Counted from the first letter of the stretch, positions 9,271 through 18,500 are shown. The stretch is 64,000 nucleotides of DNA from Sphingomonas sp. HITSZ_GF (GCF_029543155.1 NZ_JARQXA010000005.1:124001-188000), one strand, 5' to 3'. Notes: generated by a model from the sequence alone, not told the origin. Translations and numbers: made by a program.

Positions 9271-10668
9271 TTAGATGTGGAGCGCGCGGCCATAGGCGCC
9301 GAGCACGGCCTCGTGCATCGTCTCGCTGATCGTCGGGTGCGGGAACACCGTTTCCATCAGCTCGGCCTCGGTGGTCTCGAGCGTCTTGCCGATCGTATAG
9401 CCCTGGATCATCTCGGTCACTTCCGCGCCGATCATGTGTGCGCCGAGCAGCTCGCCGGTCTTGGCGTCGAACACGGTCTTCACGAAGCCCTCGGCCTCGC
9501 CCAGCGCAATCGCCTTGCCGTTGCCGATGAAGGGGAAGTTGCCGACCTTGACCTCATAGCCGGCTTCCTTGGCCTTGGCCTCGGTAAGGCCGACCGACGC
9601 GATCTGGGGGTGGCAATAGGTGCAGCCCGGGATGTTGCGGACGTCCATCGCGTGCGGATGCTTGCCGGCGATCGCCTCGGCAGCGATCACGCCCTCATGG
9701 CTCGCCTTGTGCGCGAGGAACGGCGGCGCGGTGACGTCGCCGATCGCCCACAGGCCGGGCACGTTGGTCTTGCACGAAGCATCGGTGACGATGTGGCCGC
9801 GCTCGCTCTTCACGCCCAAAGTCTCGAGCCCGATATTCTCGGTGTTCGGGACGATGCCGACCGCGACGATGACGTGGCTATACTCCTCGACGGTGACCTT
9901 GCCGTCCTTGCCCTTGATCGAGGCCTTCACGCCGGTGCCGGTCACGTCGATCTTCTCGACGCCGGTCGCGGTGCGGATGTCCATCCCCTGCTTCTTGAAC
10001 TGCTTTTCGAGATGCGCGGAGACGTCCTTGTCCTCCACCGGCACGATCCGGTCGAGCATCTCGACGATGGTCACCTTGGCGCCCATGTCGTTGTAGAAGC
10101 TGGCGAACTCAACGCCGATCGCGCCCGAGCCGATGACGAGCAGCTTGGTCGGCATCTCCGGCGGGGTCATCGCCGTACGGTACGTCCAGATGCGCTTGCC
10201 GTCGGCCTTGGCGAAGGGCAGGTCGCGCGCACGCGCGCCGGTGGCGACGATGATGTTCTTCGCCTCGAGATCGGTCTTCTTGCCGTCCTCGGCGGTCACG
10301 GTCAGCTTGCCCGGCGCGGTCAGCACGCCAGTGCCCATGTGCACCGTGATCTTGTTCTTCTTCATCAGGTGCGTGACGCCCTGGTTGAGCTGCTTGGCGA
10401 CGCCGCGCGAGCGCTTCACCACCGCGTCCAGGTCGGCGCTGATCTTCTCGGCGACCAGGCCGTAGTCCTTGGCGTGCTGCATGTAATGGAAGATCTCGGA
10501 CGAGCGGAGCAGCGCCTTGGTGGGGATGCAGCCCCAGTTGAGGCAGATGCCGCCCAGCAGCTCGCGCTCGACGATCGCGGTCTTGAGGCCCAGCTGTGCG
10601 GCGCGGATCGCCGCCACATAGCCGCCGGGGCCCGAACCGAGCACGATCACGTCATAGGTGTCAGCCAA
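9271..10668 (-). CDS. lpdA: Dihydrolipoyl dehydrogenase (E3)
   Basis: FAD enzyme that reoxidises dihydrolipoamide on E2 and passes electrons to NAD+. The 465-residue product has the FAD-binding GSGPGGYVAA near the N-terminus, the redox disulfide GGICLNWGCIPTKA (Cys42 and Cys47), the NAD-binding GSGAIGVEFA, and the C-terminal dimer-interface HPHPTISETMHEA with the catalytic His and Glu. It is the last gene of a minus-strand set pdhC - small membrane protein - thioesterase - lpdA, so it is probably the E3 of pyruvate dehydrogenase. The E1 genes are not in this window. Confidence 0.97.
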   Translation of the reverse strand: MADTYDVIVLGSGPGGYVAAIRAAQLGLKTAIVERELLGGICLNWGCIPTKALLRSSEIFHYMQHAKDYGLVAEKISADLDAVVKRSRGVAKQLNQGVTHLMKKNKITVHMGTGVLTAPGKLTVTAEDGKKTDLEAKNIIVATGARARDLPFAKADGKRIWTYRTAMTPPEMPTKLLVIGSGAIGVEFASFYNDMGAKVTIVEMLDRIVPVEDKDVSAHLEKQFKKQGMDIRTATGVEKIDVTGTGVKASIKGKDGKVTVEEYSHVIVAVGIVPNTENIGLETLGVKSERGHIVTDASCKTNVPGLWAIGDVTAPPFLAHKASHEGVIAAEAIAGKHPHAMDVRNIPGCTYCHPQIASVGLTEAKAKEAGYEVKVGNFPFIGNGKAIALGEAEGFVKTVFDAKTGELLGAHMIGAEVTEMIQGYTIGKTLETTEAELMETVFPHPTISETMHEAVLGAYGRALHI

Positions 10669-10709
10669 GGGAGGAATCCTTCAATTGGGTTTGGTTCGAA
10701 TATGGGGCG

Positions 10710-11099
10710 TCAGCCCGAAATTGCATCGATCGGCCGCGGCCGCTTGTTCTCGTCGACCGCGACGAAGACGAACTGCGCCTGGGTGACCAGGCAGCTCTCC
10801 TCCGAGTGGCGGGCGCGGCGCCAGGACTGGACGTCGATCGTCATCGAGGTGCGCCCCACCTTCACGATATCGGCGAACACCGAGACTTCGTCGCCGACCG
10901 AGACCGGCGCGTGGAACTTCATGCCCTCGACGGCGATCGTCACGGCTCGGCCCCGCGCGCGGCGCGCGGCGACCAGCCCGGCGGCAAGGTCCATCTGGCC
11001 CATCAGCCAGCCGCCGAAGATGTCGCCATAGGCATTGGCGTCAGCGGGCATGGTGCTCACCCGGATCGCCGGCTGCTGGTTCGGCGGGCCGTCAGCCAT
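10710..11099 (-). CDS. Acyl-CoA thioesterase, YciA-type hotdog
   Basis: A 129-residue single hotdog-fold protein. IRVSTMPADANAYGDIFGGWLMGQMDLAAGLVA is the typical YciA/BFIT active-site segment with Asp/Asn and the GGWLMGQMD helix start; KFHAPVSVGDEVSVFADIVKVGRTSM is the long strand region. It likely hydrolyses acyl-CoAs to free CoA. It overlaps the preceding small membrane gene by 8 bp and lies 41 bp before lpdA, so it is inside the pdhC-lpdA transcription unit and may adjust the CoA/acetyl-CoA balance. Confidence 0.9.
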   Translation of the reverse strand: MADGPPNQQPAIRVSTMPADANAYGDIFGGWLMGQMDLAAGLVAARRARGRAVTIAVEGMKFHAPVSVGDEVSVFADIVKVGRTSMTIDVQSWRRARHSEESCLVTQAQFVFVAVDENKRPRPIDAISG

Positions 11100-11316
11100 C
11101 CGCGCGCGGCTCCGTGCCCGCGAGCCCGGCCTTGTCCGCCGCGAATGCCTTGCGCACCGGCTGCACGCCCATCGCGATCACCGCGATCATGCAGGCATAG
11201 GCGACCAGCCAGATGTCATCGGTCGCGCGCGGATAGGACCAGGCCGCCGCCGCCGCGATCAGCGCCGCGGCGATCAGCCCGATCACGATATGCACCACTT
11301 CGATCAGCACGCGCAT
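11092..11316 (-). CDS. Small two-helix membrane protein
   Basis: A 74-residue protein with helices at about 3-25 and 36-52 and a charged tail (VQPVRKAFAADKAGLAGTEPRADG). No family recognised. Its start is 16 bp after the pdhC stop and its 3' end overlaps the thioesterase start by 8 bp, so it is part of the same operon. Confidence 0.75.
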   Translation of the reverse strand: MRVLIEVVHIVIGLIAAALIAAAAAWSYPRATDDIWLVAYACMIAVIAMGVQPVRKAFAADKAGLAGTEPRADG

Positions 11317-11332
11317 GAGCGAGCCCTCCGGT

Positions 11333-12631
11333 TCAGGCGATCATCCCGAAGGGATTCTCGACGAGCTCCTTGAAGATCTTCATCATCTCGGCGCCGTCGG
11401 CCCCGTCGATCGCGCGGTGATCGAAGCTGCCGGTGGCCGACATCACGGTGGCGACCTGCAGCGCGTCGTCGATCACATAGGGACGCTTCTCACCCGCGCC
11501 GATCGCCATGATCATGCCCTGGGGCGGATTGATCACCGCTTCGAACTGCTTGATGCCGAACATGCCCATGTTCGAGAGCGACGCGGTGCCGCCCTGATAT
11601 TCCTCCGGCTTCAGCTTGCCCTCGCGGGCGCGACCGGCGAGATCCTTCATCTCGAGCGAGATCGCCGAGACCGCCTTGTTCGCCGCGTCGCGGATGATCG
11701 GGGTGATCAGCCCGGTGGGGGTCGAAACCGCGACCGACACGTCCGAGCGGCTGTACTTGATCAGCTGGTCGCCGGTGTAGGTGACGTTGCACTTGGGCGC
11801 CTGGGCCAGCGCGACGCCGAGCGCCTTGATCAGCAGGTCGTTGACCGACAGCTTCACGCCGCGCGCCTCGAGCGCCTTGTTGAGGTCGCCGCGCAGCTTG
11901 AGCAGCGCGTCGAGGCGGATGTCGACGGTGAGGTAGATGTGCGGGACGGTCTGCTTCGACTCGGTGAGGCGGCGCGCGATCGTCTTGCGGATGTTCGAGA
12001 GCTTCTCGGCCTCGTGCGGGATCGAGTCGTCCCACCAGACCTTGTGCTCGGCCGGCGCGGCAGCCGGGGCCGGGGCGGCCGCCGGAGCAGCCGAGGCGGC
12101 GGGAGCGGCAGCTGCCGGGGCGGCGCCGGGCTTGGCGCCTTCGACGTCCGCCTTGACGATGCGGCCATTCGGACCCGAGCCGGCAACACCGGCGAGGTCG
12201 ACGCCCTTCTCGGCGGCGATGCGCTTGGCGAGCGGGCTCGCCTTCACGCGGTCGCCCGCAGCGGCCTGGGCCTGGGCAGGCGCCGGAGTCGGCGTGGGCG
12301 CAGGCGCCGGGGCCGGGGCAGCTGCGGCAGGCGCCGGAGCGGGAGCTGGGGTCGGGGCCGGTGCTGCGGCGGCAGTCGAGGCATCCTCGCCCTCACCGGC
12401 CAGCACGGCGATCACGGTGCCCACCTTCACATTGTCGGTGCCTTCGGCGACGAGGATCTTGGCGATCACGCCCTCGTCGACCGCTTCGAACTCCATCGTC
12501 GCCTTGTCGGTCTCGATCTCGGCCATGAGGTCGCCGGACTTCACCGTATCGCCCTCCTTCACGAGCCACTTGGCGAGGGTGCCCTCTTCCATCGTGGGGG
12601 AAAGCGCAGGCATCTTGATTTCGATCGACAT
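11333..12631 (-). CDS. pdhC: Pyruvate dehydrogenase E2, dihydrolipoamide acetyltransferase
   Basis: Core subunit of the pyruvate dehydrogenase complex; transfers acetyl from lipoyl-lysine to CoA. The 432 residues comprise one lipoyl domain (residues about 2-76, lipoylated Lys43 in ETDKATME), a long Ala/Pro-rich swinging linker (about 80-125), the peripheral-subunit-binding domain ([18 protein letters not shown]...GRIVKADV), a second Ala/Pro linker, and the catalytic domain ending with [12 protein letters not shown] (His405, Asp409). The gene is first in its transcript and followed by lpdA three genes later; the E1 alpha and beta genes, which usually precede it, are absent because the divergent universal-stress gene starts immediately upstream. 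Confidence 0.97.
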   Translation of the reverse strand: MSIEIKMPALSPTMEEGTLAKWLVKEGDTVKSGDLMAEIETDKATMEFEAVDEGVIAKILVAEGTDNVKVGTVIAVLAGEGEDASTAAAAPAPTPAPAPAPAAAAPAPAPAPTPTPAPAQAQAAAGDRVKASPLAKRIAAEKGVDLAGVAGSGPNGRIVKADVEGAKPGAAPAAAAPAASAAPAAAPAPAAAPAEHKVWWDDSIPHEAEKLSNIRKTIARRLTESKQTVPHIYLTVDIRLDALLKLRGDLNKALEARGVKLSVNDLLIKALGVALAQAPKCNVTYTGDQLIKYSRSDVSVAVSTPTGLITPIIRDAANKAVSAISLEMKDLAGRAREGKLKPEEYQGGTASLSNMGMFGIKQFEAVINPPQGMIMAIGAGEKRPYVIDDALQVATVMSATGSFDHRAIDGADGAEMMKIFKELVENPFGMIA

Positions 12632-12761
12632 GAAGGTTCCCGTGGTTGGAGCCCTGAACAGGTTCGGGCCCTCTTTGCGCCGCCCCAGCCCCGGGTCAAG
12701 AGACGCGCTTGCAGGAAATGACGCTACGGGGCACGTAACGCACGACCAAGAGGATCATTCC

Positions 12762-13217
12762 ATGCGCACCTATCTGGTGGTGATCGACGAAAGCACCGAG
12801 GCCGAGATCGCTCTTCGCTTCGCCGCGCGGCGCGCCGTGAAGACCGGCGGCAACGTCGAAATCCTGGCGCTGATTCCCAAGCCGGACTTCGTCCAGTGGG
12901 GCGGCGTGATGGCGACGATCGAGGAAGAGGCGCGCGAACGCGCCGAGGCGCTGGTCGCGCGCGCCGCCGGCACGCTGTTCACCGAATCGGGCCTCAAGCC
13001 CTCGATCACCGTGCGCGAAGGCGACGGACCCAAGATCGTCCGCGAGATGATTGCGGCCAACCGCGACATCGCCGCCCTGGTGCTCGGCGCCGCCGCGGGC
13101 GGCCCGCCGGGGCCGATGGTGGCGCATTTCTCGGGATCCGATGCCGGCAACCTGCCGGTGCCGCTGATGATCATCCCCGGCGCGCTCGACATGGACGCGA
13201 TCGACCGGTTGAGCTGA
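12762..13217 (+). CDS. Universal stress protein family
   Basis: A 151-residue single UspA-like domain. It begins MRTYLVVIDESTEAEIALRFAARRAVKTGG, the first strand and helix of the Usp fold, and ends with GSDAGNLPVPLMIIPG. The classic ATP-binding G-2x-G-9x-G(S/T) run is only partly kept (GAAAGGPPGPMVAHFSGSDAGN). The start at 12762 has AAGAGG upstream at 12748-12753. The protein is divergent from pdhC. Its exact role is unknown; Usp proteins usually accumulate in starvation or redox stress. Confidence 0.88.
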   Translation: MRTYLVVIDESTEAEIALRFAARRAVKTGGNVEILALIPKPDFVQWGGVMATIEEEARERAEALVARAAGTLFTESGLKPSITVREGDGPKIVREMIAANRDIAALVLGAAAGGPPGPMVAHFSGSDAGNLPVPLMIIPGALDMDAIDRLS

Positions 13218-13243
13218 GCGGGCGGGCCCGTCACGAAACAACC

Positions 13244-13321
13244 GTCATCCCGGCGGAAGCCGGGATCTCAGGCGATAGCGGGAATAGAGCCGCCCGAGAT
13301 CCCGGCTTTCGCCGGGATGAC
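13244..13321. repeat. Paired palindromic repeat (REPIN-like, group 3)
   Basis: Begins GTCATCCCGGCGGAAGCCGG and ends with the inverse, GCCGGGATGAC. The inner spacer (CTCAGGCGATAGCG...CGAGAT) is nearly identical to that of 37411-37490, so whole 80-bp units, not only the hairpins, have been copied. Confidence 0.87.
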
Positions 13322-13368
13322 GATTTGGGGCAATTGACCCACCCCCACTCGCCCGCCACTCTCCCGCC

Positions 13369-14631
13369 ATGCGCATCCTCGCCCTAGCTCCGCTCCTCCT
13401 CGCCTTCCCCGCCCAGGCGCAGGAGAAGCCCGATCCTGCGAAACTCAAGGCGAGCGTCGAGAAGCTGGTGGGCTTCGGCACCCGCCACACGCTGTCCGAT
13501 CCCGAAAATCCCACCCGCGGCATCGGCGCCGCGCGACGCTGGTTCGCCACCGAGCTTTCGCGGCTGGGCGACCAGTGCAACTGCATCGAAGTGGCGAACA
13601 TCGCGCGCGGCTTCACCGGCAACCGGGCACCGAACGGCGTAGAGATCGTCGATGTGCTCGGCTTCCAGGCCGGCACCGACCCCAAGCGCGTCGTCATCGT
13701 GATGGGCCATATCGACAGCCGCGTGACCGATGTGATGAACGCCACCGCCGATGCCCCCGGCGCCAATGACGACGGATCGGGCGTCGCGCTGGTGCTCGAA
13801 GCCGCACGCATCCTCTCCAAGGAGAAGTTCCGCGCGACGATCGTCTATGCCGCGCTTTCGGGCGAGGAACAGGGCTTGTTCGGCGGGCAATTGCTCGCCG
13901 AGACCGCCAAGGAGCGCGGCTGGACGGTCACCGCGGTGCTCAACAACGACATCGTCGGCAACAGCATCGGCACCAACGGCCAGAAGGTCGCGGACCGGGT
14001 GCGCGTCTTCTCCGAGAGCTTCGGCGAGAATGACGAGCCAAAGGCGCTGAAAGGCCTGCGTGCCGATGGCGGCGAGGATGATGGCCCGAGCCGTGCGCTC
14101 GCCAAGGCGATCGACACCGTCGCGGGCAAGATCCCAGGCGGGCTCGACGCGTTCCTCGTCCGCCGCCCCGATCGCTTCGGCCGCGGCGGCGATCATTCGC
14201 CCTTCCAGAAGCTCGGCTATCCGGCGGTGCGCTTCTCGGTCGGCGTCGAGAATTACGACGCGCAGCACCAGGATCTCGTCGCCGGCAAGGGCGACACGGT
14301 CGATAAGATGGATTTCGCCTATCTGGCCAAGGTGACCGCGATCAACGTCGCGACGATCCGCCGCCTCGCCGCCGCCCCCGCCGCGCCCGATACGGTGACG
14401 ATCGGCGGCGCGCTGGCGGCCGACACCTCGGTCAAATGGACCGCGGTGCCGGGCGCGGTGAAGTACCGAATCCACTGGCGCCGCGCGGATGCGCGCGACT
14501 GGACCAGTCAGCTCGACGTCACCGGCACCGAGACCAGCCTGAAAGGCGTGGTGGTGGACGACAGCTTTGTCGGGGTGTCGGCGATCGGGGCGGATGGCGC
14601 CGAGAGCCTGGTGACGTTCGGGCGGCGGTAA
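13369..14631 (+). CDS. Secreted M28-family zinc peptidase
   Basis: A 420-residue exported metallopeptidase with signal peptide MRILALAPLLLAFPAQA. The two-zinc aminopeptidase site is visible: MGHIDSR (His114), GANDDGSG (Asp134), SGEEQG (Glu166, Glu167), NNDIVG (Asp194) and GGDHSPF (His276). A C-terminal fibronectin-III-like beta domain (about 330-418) follows. It probably trims peptides in the periplasm or outside the cell for nutrition. It is a single gene, followed by a paired repeat. Confidence 0.93.
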   Translation: MRILALAPLLLAFPAQAQEKPDPAKLKASVEKLVGFGTRHTLSDPENPTRGIGAARRWFATELSRLGDQCNCIEVANIARGFTGNRAPNGVEIVDVLGFQAGTDPKRVVIVMGHIDSRVTDVMNATADAPGANDDGSGVALVLEAARILSKEKFRATIVYAALSGEEQGLFGGQLLAETAKERGWTVTAVLNNDIVGNSIGTNGQKVADRVRVFSESFGENDEPKALKGLRADGGEDDGPSRALAKAIDTVAGKIPGGLDAFLVRRPDRFGRGGDHSPFQKLGYPAVRFSVGVENYDAQHQDLVAGKGDTVDKMDFAYLAKVTAINVATIRRLAAAPAAPDTVTIGGALAADTSVKWTAVPGAVKYRIHWRRADARDWTSQLDVTGTETSLKGVVVDDSFVGVSAIGADGAESLVTFGRR

Positions 14632-14651
14632 AGCCGCTCCCTTCTTCCCTC

Positions 14652-14750
14652 TTTCCCCGGCGAAGGCCGGGGCCCAGCCTTGAAAGTCACGCGCCTTGGC
14701 GCGTCTGCGCCGCGCGAGCCGAGTCTGGGCCCCGGCCTTCGCCGGGGAAA
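14652..14750. repeat. Paired palindromic repeat (REPIN-like, group 2)
   Basis: Terminal hairpins TTCCCCGGCGAAGGCCGGGG and its inverse, with the group-2 spacer GCGCCTTGGCGCGTCTGCGC also seen at 4501-4602. Confidence 0.85.
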
Positions 14751-14880
14751 AGCAAGTTGCAATGTAGGATTTCCCATGTTTGCCTCGAGCCGTCCCCGGA
14801 CCGCTCTTTCAAACCGTAGGAAATATAGGACCTGTCACGCGCAATAAGCTTACGTTGGCCTGGCCGCCCTCCAGGCTGCG

Positions 14881-14914
14881 AAACCGGCTCTTGGCGTGTA
14901 CTTCGTGTACTTCA
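14881..14914 (+). repeat. Dispersed element with tandem GTGTACTTC
   Basis: The stretch GAAACCGGCTCTTGG followed by CGTGTACTTCGTGTACTT recurs inverted at 27264-27298 (GAAACGGCTTTGGG then the same 18 bases). Each copy lies just beyond a gene 3' end. Function unknown. Confidence 0.65.
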
Positions 14915-14922
14915 GCAGGAAC

Positions 14923-15960
14923 TCAGCGGCAGCCGCAGACGCAGCACTTGGCCTTGGCCACGTAGCGGCGCTTCACCGGGGCCTTGCGCACCACGCGGCG
15001 CGGGGCGGAGCGGACATAGGTGGTCGTCGTCGCCACTTCCTCGATCACTTCCTCGGTGATCGTGGTGGTGGTCGTGGTCGCCGCGGGCATGGTGATCACC
15101 ACGGTCGATCCCACCGGCGCGCCGTAATAATAGGCACCCGACTGGTAGCTGCCCTGCGCGCCGTAATAGGCCTGGCCCGAGCCGTAATAGCCCTGGACCT
15201 GTGCCGCCGGCGGTGCACCGATCGCACCGGCCGGCGGCACACTCCCCCCGGAGTATCCGTCATAATAGTCGTTGGGGTCGACCGGCTGGATCGGCTGGCG
15301 ATAGCCGGCACCAACGGTCGCGTTCGAATAGCTGTACGAATTCGAATAGGCCGCGCCCGAATCGACCCAGGCATCCGCGTCGGCCCAGGAGATGCCGCTC
15401 ACCGAATCCCACACGCCGCCGCGGTCGTCGACCAGCACGGCGTCGTCATAATAGCGCACCCAGAAATAGCCGTAGGGCGGCGCGGCCAGGCCCCAGCTCA
15501 GATAGTCCGGGATGCGAAAGCCGCTGCCCATCCAGTAGCTGGGCAGATGCCCGCCACGGCCCATGCGGCGATACTTGTTCCAGCCGCCGGGCGCCTGGGC
15601 GCCGGCATACCAGCGGCCGTTGATCTGCCCGCCCCAGCGATTGCCGCCATGCTGGCCGAGCTGCACCGGGCCGCGCGGCGGCAGCGCCATCCAGCGGCCG
15701 TTCTGCCAGACGCGCGGGCCGGCAGTGGGCACGCCGGGGCCGCCATGCGCGATCGGCGCCGGGCCGGGGTAATGCGGGGGATTGTGCGAGACGGTCGGCG
15801 GCGGAGGCATCGGCACGCCACGCGGCGCCATCCCGCCGGGCGCCGGGATCGGGCCACCGCTGCCGCCCCAGGTCGGGCCGGGCGACGTCACCTGCGCGGC
15901 CGCCGGCAGCGCTGCCAGCAGCGCCGTGGCCATCATGGCCGGCTTCATCAGGTGACGCAT
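14923..15960 (-). CDS. RcnB-like secreted protein with Cys-rich tail
   Basis: A 345-residue exported protein with signal peptide (cleavage near LPAAAQ). Pro/Gly-rich low-complexity head, then an RcnB-type segment at about 155-190 (LPSYWMGSGFRIPDYLSWGL...GYFWVRYYDDAVLVDDRGGVW), a Tyr/Gly-rich region, a Thr run (TTTTTTITEEV) and a basic tail ending KAKCCVCGCR. RcnB proteins are periplasmic modulators of nickel/cobalt efflux, but most Sphingomonas members are orphan envelope proteins. The tail with four Cys in six residues could bind metal; that is inference. It is convergent with the M28 gene. Confidence 0.8.
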   Translation of the reverse strand: MRHLMKPAMMATALLAALPAAAQVTSPGPTWGGSGGPIPAPGGMAPRGVPMPPPPTVSHNPPHYPGPAPIAHGGPGVPTAGPRVWQNGRWMALPPRGPVQLGQHGGNRWGGQINGRWYAGAQAPGGWNKYRRMGRGGHLPSYWMGSGFRIPDYLSWGLAAPPYGYFWVRYYDDAVLVDDRGGVWDSVSGISWADADAWVDSGAAYSNSYSYSNATVGAGYRQPIQPVDPNDYYDGYSGGSVPPAGAIGAPPAAQVQGYYGSGQAYYGAQGSYQSGAYYYGAPVGSTVVITMPAATTTTTTITEEVIEEVATTTTYVRSAPRRVVRKAPVKRRYVAKAKCCVCGCR

Positions 15961-16074
15961 CGCAAACTCCTTCGGCCATGGCAGAGCCGCCCCGCCCGCA
16001 TGGTTGCCAAAGGATTAAGCCCCGCGCAGGCGCGAAGCCAGAATTGCCTATGCTTAACGGAGTCCCGATCCGGG

Positions 16075-16560
16075 TCAGCCGACCAGTCTGGGACCGAGGA
16101 TGCGCATCAGTGTCTCGCAACCCGCTGCGTCGCCGGCATCGAAGCGTGCCGGATTGGGGCTGTCGAGGTCGAGCACGCCGATCAGCTCGCCCTGGACGAC
16201 GATCGGCACCACCAGCTCGGAGCGGCTGGCGACGTCGCAGGCGATATGGCCGGGAAAGGCATGGACATCCTCGACCAGCTGCGTCTCGCGCGTGGCCGCC
16301 GCAGCACCGCACACGCCCTTGCCGAAGGGGATGCGGATGCAGGCGGCCTTGCCCTGGAACGGGCCGAGGACGAGCTCGCCGCCGACATTGCGGTAGAAGC
16401 CGGCCCAGTTGAGATCGGGCAGATACTGCCCGATCAGCGCCGAGACGTTCGCCATGTTGGCGATCGCGTCGGGCTCGTCGGCGGTGAGCGAATCGAGCGC
16501 GGCGGCGAGGTCGCGATAGAGCTCGGTCTTGTCGGTGGTTTCGATATCGAAGGCGTACAT
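16075..16560 (-). CDS. msrC: Free methionine-(R)-sulfoxide reductase (GAF type)
   Basis: Reduces free Met-R-sulfoxide using cysteine chemistry and thioredoxin. The 161 residues are a single GAF domain with all three diagnostic cysteines: Cys74 (KAACIRIPFG), Cys84 (KGVCGAAAA) and Cys108 (FPGHIACDVASRSE), equivalent to the E. coli fRMsr 84/94/118 set, plus NWAGFYR and GVLDLDSP. It is a single gene between the RcnB-like protein and a paired repeat. Confidence 0.92.
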   Translation of the reverse strand: MYAFDIETTDKTELYRDLAAALDSLTADEPDAIANMANVSALIGQYLPDLNWAGFYRNVGGELVLGPFQGKAACIRIPFGKGVCGAAAATRETQLVEDVHAFPGHIACDVASRSELVVPIVVQGELIGVLDLDSPNPARFDAGDAAGCETLMRILGPRLVG

Positions 16561-16608
16561 GGCGGAGGATGTAGGGTGGGAAGCGGCAAAGTACCATCAC
16601 CTAGTATC

Positions 16609-16713
16609 GTCACCCCGGCCTTGTGCCGGGATCCACCGGGAGGCGAGACATGGTCAAGAGGCGCGAGGGCATCGGGTGCGGCACAGTGGACCCCGGCACA
16701 AGGCCGGGGTGAC
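16609..16713. repeat. Paired palindromic repeat (REPIN-like, GTCACCCCGGCC variant)
   Basis: Ends GTCACCCCGGCCTTGTGCCG and its inverse CGGCACAAGGCCGGGGTGAC. The hairpin loops differ from the other groups (TTGTG), and the spacer is unlike groups 1-3. Confidence 0.82.
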
Positions 16714-16723
16714 GGTTAGAGAT

Positions 16724-17117
<394 letters not shown>

Positions 17118-17140
<23 letters not shown>

Positions 17141-17768
17141 TGTGGAAGCGCACCGGCAGCGGCGCGGTGGCGTGGATATCGTCCTTGCCGTCGCGCGGCA
17201 CGGTCAGCTCGATGGCGTGGAGCATCATCGCCGGCCCGCCCCGGCCATAGACCGGATCGCCCAGCACTGGCACGCCCAGCCCCTCGGCGGCATGGACGCG
17301 GATCTGGTGGGTGCGGCCGGTCTCGGGATAGAAGGCGACGAGGCTCTTGCCGCCCTTGCGCTCCATCACCTTGTAACGGGTGACCGAGGGCTTGCCCTTG
17401 GGATCGCCGACCATCCGCCACCCTTCCTCGCGCGTCGAGACTTTGGACAGCGCCAGATCGATCGTGCCGCTATCGAGCTTGGGTTCGCCATCGAGGATCG
17501 CGAAATAGCGCTTGGCGACCGCGCCGGTCTCGAAGGCCTGGGCGAAGCGCTTGAGCGCCTTGGGGTTGCGGGCGAGCAGCAGGCAGCCGCTGGTGTCGCG
17601 ATCGAGCCGGTGGACGGGCACCGGCAGGCGCTGGAAGCCGAAGGTGAGCTGGTCGAGCAGGTCCTCGAGGCTCTCCGAACGGTCCCGCGGACGATCGACC
17701 GGCAGGCCCGCAGGCTTGTCGATCACCAGAGCCTCGCCATCGATGAAGAGCACGCGATCCTTGAACAT
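17118..17768 (-). CDS. RluA-family pseudouridine synthase
   Basis: Isomerises uridine in rRNA or tRNA. The 216-residue protein has the family core VHRLDRDTSGCLLLAR with catalytic Asp56, plus ETGRTHQIRVHAAEGLGVPVLGDPVYG. No S4 domain is present, so it resembles the short RluA type. The RNA target cannot be told from sequence. It overlaps arfB, which suggests a small translation-quality operon. Confidence 0.92.
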
Positions 17769-17822
17769 CGCCTGCCCATGCCACCGCCAGCGCCGAAGCG
17801 CCAGCGGTGGAGGACTTTCCGC

Positions 17823-18500
17823 TTAACGCTGGAAGCGGATCGAACAGACCGACATGCGGCCCTGCACCGTGGTGTGCCACTGGCCGGTCCATTCGCCGCG
17901 CATGTCGCGGGCCTTGTCGCGGCACTTGCGATCGGCATCCGACTGGTTCCAGATCGGGCCGACTTCGATGTCACGGACCACACCGCCGCTACCCCAGCCG
18001 CCACCGTTGCCCGGATAGCCGCCACCGCCCGGGCGATCCCAGCCGCCGCCGCCCGGACGGCCACCGCCGGGACGGCCCCAGCCGCCCTCGCCATAGCCGC
18101 CATTGTCACCCCAGCCATTGTTGCGGCGCGGATCGAGGTCGGTGATCCGGTAGAGGAAGCGCGGCGGCCCGTTACGCGGGATGCCCGAGATGTTGCCGCC
18201 ACGAATGTCGAGGCGGACGCGCGCGCCACGCGACGGATCGTAGAGATTGACCGCATCGCGGCTGCGGTTGGTCTCGTCGAAGCGGTGGATCAGCGTGCCG
18301 TCATCGGCGAACTCGACCCAGCGGCCGGGATGCGTCTCGACGAAGGCGCCACCGCCGCTGTGGCGGACGCGGCCGACATTATTGCCGTCGACGCGCTGCA
18401 TAGCGGCGGGCGCCGCAAGCGGGTTAGCCGGCGGTGCCGCCGAGGCAACGCCGCCCAGCAGCGCGGCGGACAGGGCAAGGCAGGAAATTCGTGCAAGCAT
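17823..18500 (-). CDS. Secreted protein with C-terminal MVL-type mannan-binding domain
   Basis: A 225-residue exported protein. Signal peptide 1-22 (cut near ASA-AP); an N-terminal beta-rich domain about 36-122 (RWVEFADDGTLIHRFDE...ARVRLDIRGGNI); a Gly/Trp-rich linker about 128-173; and residues 177-223, VGPIWNQSDADRKCRDKARD followed by GEWTGQWHTTVQGRMSVC, which match the repeat unit of Microcystis viridis lectin (GP-x-W...A-x-x...F/WTGQW-x-T-x-x-x-x-MSV). MVL has two such units and binds Man-beta-GlcNAc cores; here there is only one. Two Cys (193, 219) may form a disulfide. Divergent from the M15 peptidase gene. Cell-wall or glycan binding is inferred. Confidence 0.82.
   Translation of the reverse strand: MLARISCLALSAALLGGVASAAPPANPLAAPAAMQRVDGNNVGRVRHSGGGAFVETHPGRWVEFADDGTLIHRFDETNRSRDAVNLYDPSRGARVRLDIRGGNISGIPRNGPPRFLYRITDLDPRRNNGWGDNGGYGEGGWGRPGGGRPGGGGWDRPGGGGYPGNGGGWGSGGVVRDIEVGPIWNQSDADRKCRDKARDMRGEWTGQWHTTVQGRMSVCSIRFQR

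Noticed and set aside
11315..12721. Long Arg/Gly-rich plus-strand frame opposite pdhC
   Set aside because: Low-complexity Gly/Arg/Ser comes from translating the Ala/Pro linker of E2 in antisense.
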